Assembly: GCA_046154545.1 (NCBI GenBank)
Contig: JBJXGC010000197.1
Span: forward strand, 1-13,525
DNA from: JBJXGC01 sp046154545
GTDB taxonomy: Bacteria; Chloroflexota; Dehalococcoidia; Tepidiformales; Tepidiformaceae
DNA length: 13,525 nucleotides
Reading direction: 5' to 3'
The translations under genes were made by a program, and so were the position numbers. Position 1 is the first letter of the stretch, and every line of letters starts with the position of its first letter. The notes under the pieces were generated by a model that was not told where the DNA came from, made no database searches, and saw only the letters and a program-made list of their open reading frames with translations. This document shows positions 1 through 6,412 of this stretch, piece after piece.

Positions 1-309
1 GCGGAAGGGAAGCGATGTGAGCGTCCCACGAATGTATCCGCGGCATGGATATCGCTCTGTTGCGATCGTCAGGAACTCCTGGACGATGTCGAGACCCACG
101 ACGTGCAGGCCGGCCTGCCGCAACTCGACCGTCTCGCGGCCCGAAGCGCAGCCAAGGTCTGCCACCAGCCCTCCCCGTTCAAGGAGCGACACAAAGGTCG
201 CTACAAGGGGCCGCACCCACTCCCGGTCGTCCGGCCGGTCCGCATACCGGCGCGCCCCGGCCGCATAAGCACGGTGCGTCTCTTCTCGTTGTGATCGCTC
301 GTCCGGCAT
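1..309 (-). CDS. Class I SAM-dependent methyltransferase, N-terminal part (runs off window)
   Basis: An open frame of 103 codons runs from an ATG at 309 to the window edge, so the C-terminal part is missing. Residues 49-60 (VADLGCASGRET) form the glycine-rich SAM-binding motif I of the Rossmann methyltransferase fold, and GLDIV at 72-76 is the following acidic strand end that binds the SAM ribose. The N-terminal HRAYAAGARRYADR stretch resembles the pre-motif helix of Methyltransf_11/25-type enzymes. The substrate cannot be told. An in-frame ATG two codons upstream (315) is also possible; neither has a clear Shine-Dalgarno. It lies 41 bases after the HAD gene on the same strand and is probably the last visible gene of that operon. 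Confidence 0.85.
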   Translation of the reverse strand, partial: MPDERSQREETHRAYAAGARRYADRPDDREWVRPLVATFVSLLERGGLVADLGCASGRETVELRQAGLHVVGLDIVQEFLTIATERYPCRGYIRGTLTSLPFR

Positions 310-350
310 GACCATAACGCACCGCGAGTGTTATGCGGAACTCGGAACTC

Positions 351-740
351 CTACAGGTGTCCCAGCTCCGCCAGCCTCAGGATCGCGTCGTTCAGCTCCG
401 TGTCGTCGTCGTTCACCGCTTTGTATTGGCTCACGCAGTGGCCGCCGTACTTCTGCACCAGGTACCAGTCGTCGTCGATGATGAAGTCGGGATACGGCTG
501 GACACGGGGGTCCTTGTCGAAGCAGCCATCGACCAGGTGGCCGAGGCCGTGCATCGCGACCGTCTTCTTCACATAATCCTCGCCGCCGGCCGACCAGACG
601 TAGACGCCGTGGCCGGCCGCTTTCAGCGTCTCCATCGCCGCGTGGGCGCCCGGCCGGAGCGAGTTGGCGTGCTGGTTCGCGTAGACGAGCGTGTGGTCCA
701 CGTCGAAGAAGATGTTGATCGTGACCTGGGTTTCAGTCAT
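351..740 (-). CDS. Small HAD-superfamily hydrolase/phosphatase
   Basis: 129 residues. DVDHT (13-17) is HAD motif I with nucleophile D13 and general acid/base D15. S50 in VWSAGG is motif II, K76 in CFDKDP is a candidate for motif III, and FIIDDD (86-91) is motif IV, which binds Mg2+. With only about 30 residues between motifs I and II there is no large cap domain, so this is a minimal C0-like HAD that could act on a bulky or polymeric substrate. The ATG overlaps the upstream stop codon (ATGA) and has a GAGGTGA ribosome site 7 bases upstream, so the two genes are translationally coupled. The substrate is unknown; a phosphatase is likelier than a dehalogenase or ATPase. Confidence 0.86.
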   Translation of the reverse strand: MTETQVTINIFFDVDHTLVYANQHANSLRPGAHAAMETLKAAGHGVYVWSAGGEDYVKKTVAMHGLGHLVDGCFDKDPRVQPYPDFIIDDDWYLVQKYGGHCVSQYKAVNDDDTELNDAILRLAELGHL

Positions 741-1162
741 GCCTCGGTCACCTCAAGGCCCCAGACCGGCCGGAAGCGCCACGTCCGGACGCCCGCGACG
801 TGGATCCCGTGCTTCTTGCAGAGCCGCCGCGCGTCGCTGGCGCAGCCGAACGGCACATAGAGGAATAGGTCGCCGCAGCGGGAGGCGGGCAGCCACCGGG
901 TGAGTGCGGTCTCGTCGTCCAGCGTATCGGCGCTCTCCACCTGGGCCATCATCTTCAGCCAGGTGCCCGGCCTCCGCACGACCACGATATCGGGGTAGAT
1001 GTCCTTGCCGCCGTCCTGGCCGACGGAAACGCCCGGCTGCGGCATGTTCACGATCGTCTCGAGGTCAGGGAACTGTTCGTTCGGAAAGGCGAACTTCAGC
1101 CGCGCGATCTCGGCCACCGAACCCAGCAGGCGTTGGTCACGCAGGTACTTGACGGTCGGCAC
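737..1162 (-). CDS. Hypothetical protein, possible PD-(D/E)XK nuclease-like fold
   Basis: 141 residues, GTG start with a CAGGAG ribosome site 9 bases upstream. I do not recognise a named family with certainty. YPDIVVV (56-62) followed by MAQVESADTL (72-81) and a helix with ALTRW resembles the alpha-beta core of PD-(D/E)XK-like proteins, in which an acidic residue at a strand end is followed by an (E/Q)xE or ExK strand. Here the second motif reads Q74-V75-E76, without the usual lysine, so nuclease activity is doubtful. DLFLYVPFG (98-106) fits the next core strand. Its stop overlaps the HAD start by 4 bases; pckA ends 78 bases upstream, so read-through from pckA is possible. No signal peptide or membrane segment is visible. 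Confidence 0.75.
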   Translation of the reverse strand: MPTVKYLRDQRLLGSVAEIARLKFAFPNEQFPDLETIVNMPQPGVSVGQDGGKDIYPDIVVVRRPGTWLKMMAQVESADTLDDETALTRWLPASRCGDLFLYVPFGCASDARRLCKKHGIHVAGVRTWRFRPVWGLEVTEA

Positions 1163-1240
1163 GCGGCAGATCTCCTGGCCCGAAGGTAACGCTTCGATTC
1201 TACGAACCGCGGGGCGCTCGGTCGAACGGCGGACGGGCGG

Positions 1241-2845
1241 TCACGGCCCCGCCTGCGCTACTTCCGGTTTCACCAGCGGCCGGAACTGGTCGAAGCTCTT
1301 CCGGAAGCCCGCGGCGAGTTCTTGCACCTGGCGGTCGTAGGCGTCCTTGTCGGCCCAGGTGTTCCGCGGTTCGAGCAGCCGGTCGTCAACACCCGGGCAG
1401 GTGACCGGGACCTCAAAGCCGAACGTCTCGTCCCTGCGGAAGGCCACGCCGTCGAGGGAGTCGTTGAGGATGGCGCGCACCATCTTCCGCGTCTCCTGGA
1501 TGGCGATGCGGCTGCCGGTGCCGTAGGCGCCGCCCGTCCAGCCAGTGTTAATCAGCCAGGTGCGGGCACCCGTCCGGGCGAGGCGCTCTTCGAGCAGCTC
1601 GGCGTAAACGGTCGGGTTGAGGGCCATGAACGGCGCCCCGTAGCAGGGGCTGAAGGTTGTCTTCGGCTGAGTGATCCCCAGTTCCGTGCCCGCCAGCTTC
1701 GAGGTGTAGCCGCTCAGGAAGTGGTACAATGCTTGGTCGCTCGTGAGCCGCGCGATCGGCGGAAGCACGCCGAAGGCGTCGGCCGTCAGCAGGATCACGT
1801 GGCTCGGGTGCGGGGCCACGTCGCCGTCGTAGACGTGGGCGAGTGAGCCCAGCGGGTAGCTGCCGCGGGTGTTCTCCGTCAGCGAGTCGTCGTCGAGGTC
1901 CACCTGCCGCTCGTGCTCGTCGAAGATCACATTCTCGAGGATGGTCCCAAACAACTGTGTCGTCTCGAAGATGTCAGGTTCGGCGTCGCTCGAAAGCCGG
2001 ATGACCTTCGCGTAGCAGCCGCCCTCGATGTTGAAGATCCCCTCATCCGTCCAGGCGTGCTCGTCGTCGCCGATCAGGAGCCGCTCAGGGTCGGTGCTCA
2101 GGGTCGTCTTTCCGGTGCCGGAGAGGCCGAAGAAGACGGCTGTCTTGCCAGTCCGCGGGTCCACGTTCGCCGCCGAATGGAGCGAGAGGACGCCTTCCAG
2201 CGGCAGGTAGTAGTTCATCGCCGTGAATACGGCCTTCTTCATCTCTCCCGCGTAGGCCGTGCCCGCGATCAGGATCACGCCCTCCGTAACATTGAGGGCG
2301 ACGACAGCATCGCTACGGACGCCGTCGCCTTCGCCATCGAGCTGGAGGAACGGGGCGTGAAGGATCGTGAGCTGCGGACACTCGCCCTTGGGCAGCGGCG
2401 TCGATGGGATGAACATCGTCCGCGCGAAGAGGCTGTGATAGGCCTGTTCGGTCACCACCCGCACGGTCCGGCGGTGGGCCGGGTCCTGGGAGACAACACA
2501 GTCCTGGAGGTAAATCTCCTTGTTCGACAGGTACTGGACGATCCGCGCCTTCACCCGTTCGTACACGTCGGGCGTCATCGGGCGGTTGTGCTGGCCCCAC
2601 CAGACCAGTTCCGAGATGTTCGGCGTCTTCACCACGAACTTGTCATCCGGGCTGCGGCCGGTGCGGGCGCCGCTGCGCACCGCGAACGTCCCGCCCTGCA
2701 GGAGCTTGCCCTCCTCGCGGCGCACCGCGTGCTCATAGAGCACGGGCGTCGAGAGGTTGTGGTGGACCGCCGTCGCACTCGCGATGACGATCTCGCTCAG
2801 GTTCAGGGGAAGGTTCGCAACAGCCATCATCACACCCGGGACCAA
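1241..2845 (-). CDS. pckA: Phosphoenolpyruvate carboxykinase (ATP)
   Basis: 534 residues, full length for the ATP-dependent family. It converts oxaloacetate plus ATP to PEP, CO2 and ADP, the entry step of gluconeogenesis. Visible motifs: SGARTGRSP (58-66, substrate-binding arginine), GTAYAGEMKK (195-204), the kinase-1a loop GLSGTGKTTLS (240-250), the metal-binding LIGDDEHAW (257-265) leading into NIEGGCYAK (272-280, family signature), and ENTRGSYPL (324-332). The start is a TTG at 2845: GAGGGG lies 5 bases upstream of it, whereas the in-frame ATGs at 2830 and 2827 would be about 20 bases from that site. Starting there removes only 5-6 residues. It is divergent from the NIPSNAP gene. The carboxylase subunits at 4220-6263 make its substrate. 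Confidence 0.97.
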   Translation of the reverse strand: MVPGVMMAVANLPLNLSEIVIASATAVHHNLSTPVLYEHAVRREEGKLLQGGTFAVRSGARTGRSPDDKFVVKTPNISELVWWGQHNRPMTPDVYERVKARIVQYLSNKEIYLQDCVVSQDPAHRRTVRVVTEQAYHSLFARTMFIPSTPLPKGECPQLTILHAPFLQLDGEGDGVRSDAVVALNVTEGVILIAGTAYAGEMKKAVFTAMNYYLPLEGVLSLHSAANVDPRTGKTAVFFGLSGTGKTTLSTDPERLLIGDDEHAWTDEGIFNIEGGCYAKVIRLSSDAEPDIFETTQLFGTILENVIFDEHERQVDLDDDSLTENTRGSYPLGSLAHVYDGDVAPHPSHVILLTADAFGVLPPIARLTSDQALYHFLSGYTSKLAGTELGITQPKTTFSPCYGAPFMALNPTVYAELLEERLARTGARTWLINTGWTGGAYGTGSRIAIQETRKMVRAILNDSLDGVAFRRDETFGFEVPVTCPGVDDRLLEPRNTWADKDAYDRQVQELAAGFRKSFDQFRPLVKPEVAQAGP

Positions 2846-3056
2846 GTGGGCCCCTCGCTACACTAAAGAACCATAGCCCAGAAGTGAATACTTGTGGTGG
2901 AGATATAGTGGAAAACCATGACTCCATTGGCCGCGCGCGGTCCCTCTGTGCAGTCCCGCGGCGGCCCGGGCGTCGGTTCTTGACGGACCTCCCCGCCCGC
3001 GCGCGGTTCCCCCCGGCCCCGTAGGATGCGCCCATATCCAAGCACGAGGGACGAAC
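2846..3056. promoter_or_regulatory. Divergent spacer between pckA and the NIPSNAP gene
   Basis: This 211-base spacer must carry the start signals for both flanking genes. Its pckA-proximal half (about 2860-2930) is distinctly AT-richer than its surroundings and contains TATA-like stretches, while the other half is extremely GC-rich and contains the repeated palindrome described separately. TAGGAT at 3022-3027 could be a -10 element for the NIPSNAP gene, but no matching -35 was found. No convincing promoter can be assigned on either strand, and no open frame in it looks coding. Confidence 0.4.
2931..3006. repeat. Two copies of a 10-base palindrome in the divergent spacer
   Basis: CCGCGCGCGG occurs at 2931-2940 and again at 2997-3006. 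Each copy is a perfect palindrome, and the match continues on the 3' side (GGTCCC versus GGTTCC). The starts are 66 bases apart, close to six helical turns. This could be a pair of operator half-sites facing both promoters, or a chance product of very high GC content. Confidence 0.4.
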
Positions 3057-3383
3057 GTGATCTACGAACTCCGCATTTACACTGCCAACCCCGGCAAGAT
3101 GGGTGCCCTCCAGGCCCGCTTCCGCGACCACACCTGCAAGCTCTTCGAAAAGCACGGCATCAAGAACATCGGCTACTGGATGAACTCCATCGGCGGCCGC
3201 AGCGACGAACTCTGGTACATGCTCGCCTTCGAAAACGGTGGCCAGCGCGAGCAGGCCTGGGCCGCCTTCGCCGCCGACCCCGATTGGCAGGCGGCCCGGG
3301 CCGAGTCAGAGAAGGACGGGTCCCTCGTCCACCACATCGAGAACCGGATCATGAACCCGACGAACTTCTCGCCCCTGAAGTGA
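3057..3383 (+). CDS. NIPSNAP family protein
   Basis: 108 residues. MIYELRIYT at the N-terminus, the amphipathic helix around FRDHTCKLFEKHGI, and IGYWMNSIGG plus ELWYMLAFE are typical of the NIPSNAP fold, a dimeric alpha-beta barrel of about 100 residues related to other ferredoxin-like barrels. Many bacterial members are single-domain proteins of unknown function, often found near metabolic genes. The start is GTG with GAGGG 6 bases upstream. It stands alone on the plus strand between pckA and the PAS gene, 52 bases before the latter. No catalytic residues can be assigned. Confidence 0.9.
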   Translation: MIYELRIYTANPGKMGALQARFRDHTCKLFEKHGIKNIGYWMNSIGGRSDELWYMLAFENGGQREQAWAAFAADPDWQAARAESEKDGSLVHHIENRIMNPTNFSPLK

Positions 3384-3397
3384 GCGCGGTTCCCCGA

Positions 3398-3426
3398 TTT
3401 ACCCGAAACCAGCCACGCCTGATACT
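3398..3426 (+). promoter_or_regulatory. Candidate sigma-70-type promoter for the PAS gene
   Basis: TTTACC (3398-3403, 4 of 6 to the -35 consensus) and GATACT (3421-3426, 4 of 6 to the -10 consensus) are separated by exactly 17 bases. The expected transcription start, about 7 bases after the -10, falls at 3432-3434, within a few bases of the GTG start at 3436. The gene has no Shine-Dalgarno, so a leaderless transcript is likely. Confidence 0.45.
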
Positions 3427-3435
3427 CGCGGTGCA

Positions 3436-4152
3436 GTGGTAACCGTGGGCCCACAAGTGACGGATGAGGACGACGGTGTCGGCCGCGATTTAACGCGCCT
3501 CGCGCATGAACTCCGGCAGCTCCAGGAGTTCCTCGATGGAATGCCTGACGCGATGCTGGATATCGAACTCGCGACCAACCGCGTCGCGGCCATCAATCGG
3601 ATGACCACCATCGTCCTTGGATACACGCCCGAGGACGTCTCCTCGGGCCTCAGCGCCGCGACACTCGCCACACCCGCCGAAACGCTTCGGCTGGCCGAGA
3701 TCAGCCGGGGATTCATTCGCCGTGGTATGGCGGCCGGGAACGGGCGGTACCAGCGCTCAGAAAACTACAACACCTTCGAGGTGGAGCTGCTCCGGCGGGA
3801 CCGTTCAGCGCTCGAGGCGGAGATCCAGGCTTCCTACATCCTCGACCGCGACCAACGGCCGGTCGTGATGCGCGTGGTCATCCGCGACATTACCGAGCGC
3901 AAGGCTGAGGCCCGCGCCAGGGAGCAACTCGTCGTGGAACTCCAGGCGGCCCTCGCTGAAGTGCAGGCGCTGCGGGGGTTGATTCCGATCTGTGCCTGGT
4001 GCCATTCGATCCGCGACGATCAGGGGTATTGGCAGCGCCTCGAGGCGTTTCTGAGCGAACGGGCTGACGTGGAGTTCACCCACGGCATCTGTGAGCCCTG
4101 CGCGGCAAAGTTCGAAGCGTCCGGCCCCGTGAGGCCTCAGTCTGACCGCTGA
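3436..4152 (+). CDS. PAS-domain protein with C-terminal CxxC...CxxC module
   Basis: 238 residues. An N-terminal PAS domain spans roughly 32-152: MLDIELATNRVAAINR, then GYTPEDV, ending in the hallmark VIRDITERK (148-156). A coiled-coil linker (about 157-180) follows. The C-terminal module starts at LRGLIPICAWCHSIRDD and contains C186-x2-C189 and C219-x2-C222, probably one zinc site; this module is common at the ends of bacterial PAS and response-regulator proteins and its role is not well defined. No kinase, GGDEF or DNA-binding domain is present, so the protein is probably a soluble sensor or adaptor acting on a partner. Start GTG 3436 is uncertain (in-frame GTGs at 3445 and 3457); the promoter position favours 3436. 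Confidence 0.9.
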   Translation: MVTVGPQVTDEDDGVGRDLTRLAHELRQLQEFLDGMPDAMLDIELATNRVAAINRMTTIVLGYTPEDVSSGLSAATLATPAETLRLAEISRGFIRRGMAAGNGRYQRSENYNTFEVELLRRDRSALEAEIQASYILDRDQRPVVMRVVIRDITERKAEARAREQLVVELQAALAEVQALRGLIPICAWCHSIRDDQGYWQRLEAFLSERADVEFTHGICEPCAAKFEASGPVRPQSDR

Positions 4153-4219
4153 CACAGCACGGTTCAGTCGCCGCCGGAGCACCTGCCGTTCGAGGCGCCA
4201 CGGCTGCTGTGGGGTGCCC

Positions 4220-4729
4220 TTACTCCACAATGGCGAGCGTGTCCCCTTCGCTCACCCGTTGGCCCTCGGTCACCGGGATCTCCTTCACCGTCCCGTTCGC
4301 AGGTGACTTGATCTCGTTCTCCATCTTCATCGCTTCGAGGATGAGGAGGACGTCGCCCTGCTTCACGGTGTCGCCCGCCGCGGCGACAAGGCGAAGCACC
4401 TTGCCCGCGATCTGCGCGACCACGCCACCCTTTACGCCCGGCCGCACGGCAGCGGCGGCCGGGGCCTTCCGCGGCGGTGGTACCGCACCAGCGGATAGCC
4501 GGCCTTCGTACTCAACCACGAACGGCCGGTAATCGACGAGCACTTCCATCCCGCTCTGGCGCTGGTCTGCGGCCGGAAGCTGGACGCGGTAGTTAATCTC
4601 GCCGGCCCGCACCGTCTTGTGGGCGCCGTCGTCTTTCACGGTCACGGCGAAGGCGATGCCATCCACGATGACGCTATCGCCCTTCACCTCGACCTCATAG
4701 GTCCGTGTCCCAATCGTCAGTCTGGCCAT
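4220..4729 (-). CDS. Biotin carboxyl carrier protein (biotin/lipoyl attachment domain)
   Basis: 169 residues. The C-terminal 75 residues form a biotinyl domain with the biotinylation motif EAMKMEN (132-138); K135 is the expected biotinylated lysine. The N-terminal part (1-80) is beta-rich, and an Ala/Pro-rich flexible linker (about 80-97) connects the two. The usual MPG before the first biotinyl strand reads IAG here. It starts 40 bases after the carboxyltransferase gene on the same strand, with AGGAG 10 bases before the ATG. The pair resembles a two-gene split of pyruvate carboxylase subunit B or oxaloacetate decarboxylase alpha, which normally carry the biotin domain on the same chain. The biotin carboxylase subunit is not in this window. 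Confidence 0.94.
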   Translation of the reverse strand: MARLTIGTRTYEVEVKGDSVIVDGIAFAVTVKDDGAHKTVRAGEINYRVQLPAADQRQSGMEVLVDYRPFVVEYEGRLSAGAVPPPRKAPAAAAVRPGVKGGVVAQIAGKVLRLVAAAGDTVKQGDVLLILEAMKMENEIKSPANGTVKEIPVTEGQRVSEGDTLAIVE

Positions 4730-4769
4730 CTGTCCCGGCTCCTGTTAGCTGCTCTCGGCTCTCGGCTCT

Positions 4770-6263
4770 CTAGCGCATCGTCCGCATGCGGCCGAACTGC
4801 TTCCAGCTCCCGGCGTCGCCGTTGCTGGCCGGCGCTGCTGCAACCGGGGCCACCGGCTGCGTCTTCCGCTCGCCGAGGACCATGGCGCCGACGATCGCGG
4901 CCACTGCCTCGCGCTCCAACCCGCCGCCTTCAGCGCGCCACTGGAAGAACTCCTTTGCGGGCTGTGGGAACATCACATAACTCAAGACGTCGTCGATGTC
5001 CCGGGCCAGTTCGCCAGCATCCACCTTCGCCGCTTCCATCTCCGACGGCAGGTCGTCGGCGGGACGGTTCGTGATGAGCTCCTCGTCGCCGAGGATCGTC
5101 TTCAGGATGTCGGCCTCGATCGGCTGTGCGGTCTTGCCGTACATGCCCTTGGCCAGGTTCTTCGTCTCTCGCGTCACGGAGCCGTAGCGCTTGCCCAGCA
5201 AGACGTTGAGGACGGCCTGCGTGCCCACGATCTGTGAGCTGGGCGTCACCAGCGGCGGGAATCCGAGGTCGGCCCGCACGCGCGCATTCTCTTCCAGCAC
5301 CAGGGGCAGCTTCGCCTCGGCCCCCTGGTCCCGGAGTTGCCCCACCAGGTTCGAGATCATGCCACCCGGGACCTGGTGCCGGAGCACGCCGGCATCGACG
5401 CCCAGGAGGCCGCTTTCGAACTTCCAGTACTTCTTCCGGACATCCTTGAAGTGCTGGGCGATCCACTCCAGCGGCTCCAGATCCATCCCCGTGCGGTACT
5501 CGTCGTATTCGTTCAGCCCGGCCACCAGGGTCTCCGTCGCCGGGTGGGAGGTGCCACCCGCGAGCGAGCTGATGGCGCAGTCAATGACGTCGGCGCCGGC
5601 CCGGATGGCTTCGAGGTAGGCCATCTCGCTGTAGCCCGAGGTGTCGTGGCAGTGGAGCTGCACCGGCATCTGGGGGTGGTCCTTCTTGAGCCGCGTCACC
5701 AGCTTGCCCGCCATCGCCGGGCTGAGGATGCCAGACATGTCCTTGATACAGAGTGAGTGCGCGCCCATCGCCACCATCTGGTCGGCCAACTTGGCAAAGT
5801 TCTCGATGGTGTGGACAGGGCTCGTCGTGTAGCAGAGCGCACCCTGGACGTGGCCCCCTGCCTTCTTCACGGCGTCGAACGGTACTTCGAGGTTCCGGAT
5901 GTCGTTCAGCGCGTCGAAGATGCGGAAGATGTCCATCCCGTTCTGGACGGACCGGTCGCAGAAGGCGTACAGGACGTCGTCGGCGTAGTGCCGGTAGCCC
6001 ACCGCGTTCTGGCCGCGCAGGAGCATCTGCGTCGGCGTCTTCTTCAGGCGGCTCTTGATCTCCCGGAGCCGCTCCCACGGGTCCTCTTTCAGGAACCGCA
6101 AGGACGTATCGAAGGTGGCGCCGCCCCAGCATTCGATCGCGTGGTACCCGGCAGCGTCCATCGCTTCGAGCGCGGGGATCATGTCTTCCGTGCGCATGCG
6201 CGTCGCGAGAAGGGATTGGTGGCCATCGCGGATGGCCGTTTCCATGATGCCGACTTTCGTCAT
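4770..6263 (-). CDS. Pyruvate/oxaloacetate-type carboxyltransferase subunit (PycB/OadA-like)
   Basis: 497 residues of the HMGL-like TIM-barrel carboxyltransferase family. ETAIRDGHQSLLATRMR (8-24) is the first active-site strand with metal ligand D13; WGGATFD (46-52) and RGQNAVGY (83-90) are pyruvate-binding segments; CIKDMSG (172-178) holds the carboxylated lysine K174; HCHD (204-207) gives the two metal-binding histidines. A helical C-terminal domain ends near residue 465, followed by an Ala/Pro linker and a short WKQFGRMR tail, with no biotin domain. It transfers CO2 between biotin and pyruvate/oxaloacetate. Direction and partner (pyruvate carboxylase, decarboxylase or transcarboxylase) cannot be fixed without the other subunits, but the nearby pckA favours oxaloacetate synthesis. 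No Shine-Dalgarno precedes the ATG. Confidence 0.94.
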   Translation of the reverse strand: MTKVGIMETAIRDGHQSLLATRMRTEDMIPALEAMDAAGYHAIECWGGATFDTSLRFLKEDPWERLREIKSRLKKTPTQMLLRGQNAVGYRHYADDVLYAFCDRSVQNGMDIFRIFDALNDIRNLEVPFDAVKKAGGHVQGALCYTTSPVHTIENFAKLADQMVAMGAHSLCIKDMSGILSPAMAGKLVTRLKKDHPQMPVQLHCHDTSGYSEMAYLEAIRAGADVIDCAISSLAGGTSHPATETLVAGLNEYDEYRTGMDLEPLEWIAQHFKDVRKKYWKFESGLLGVDAGVLRHQVPGGMISNLVGQLRDQGAEAKLPLVLEENARVRADLGFPPLVTPSSQIVGTQAVLNVLLGKRYGSVTRETKNLAKGMYGKTAQPIEADILKTILGDEELITNRPADDLPSEMEAAKVDAGELARDIDDVLSYVMFPQPAKEFFQWRAEGGGLEREAVAAIVGAMVLGERKTQPVAPVAAAPASNGDAGSWKQFGRMRTMR

Positions 6264-6286
6264 CAGTCAGTCCGAGAGGAGGATTC

Positions 6287-6309
6287 TGAGCGGCCAGACC
6301 GGCCACTCA
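6287..6309 (-). promoter_or_regulatory. Small hairpin in the leader of the carboxyltransferase gene
   Basis: TGAGTGGCC and GGCCGCTCA flank a 5-base loop (read on the minus strand), giving 9 pairs including one U-G wobble. On the plus strand the same site would have a C-A mismatch, so the structure fits minus-strand RNA best. It ends 24 bases before the start codon. It may be a leader element or chance. Confidence 0.3.
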
Positions 6310-6364
6310 GCCACCGCTGACGCTACCATGGGCCCGCCTTAGCGCCCATCCCGGCGCGGGCCGC

Positions 6365-6402
6365 GGCCCGGCTCCGCCGCATCCTGGCTACGGAACCGGG
6401 CC
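6365..6402 (-). terminator. Probable terminator hairpin after the HDOD gene
   Basis: GGCCCGGTTCCG (6391-6402, minus sense) pairs with CGGAGCCGGGCC (6365-6376) across a 14-base loop, giving 12 pairs with one U-G wobble. On the opposite strand the wobble becomes a C-A mismatch, so the structure belongs to minus-strand RNA. It starts 10 bases after the HDOD stop codon. No U-tract follows, so it may be an intrinsic-like stop without a T-run or a 3'-end stabiliser. Confidence 0.5.
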
Positions 6403-6412
6403 GTTGTTCGTC

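Noticed and set aside
1913..2866. A 317-codon plus-strand frame opposite pckA
   Set aside because: It is antisense to a certain pckA and its composition (rich in Arg, Val, His, Glu) is typical of antisense frames in high-GC genes.
4153..4219. CACAGCA...TGCTGTG inverted repeat between the convergent PAS and carrier genes as a bidirectional terminator
   Set aside because: Only 7 pairs separated by a loop of more than 40 bases; not convincing.
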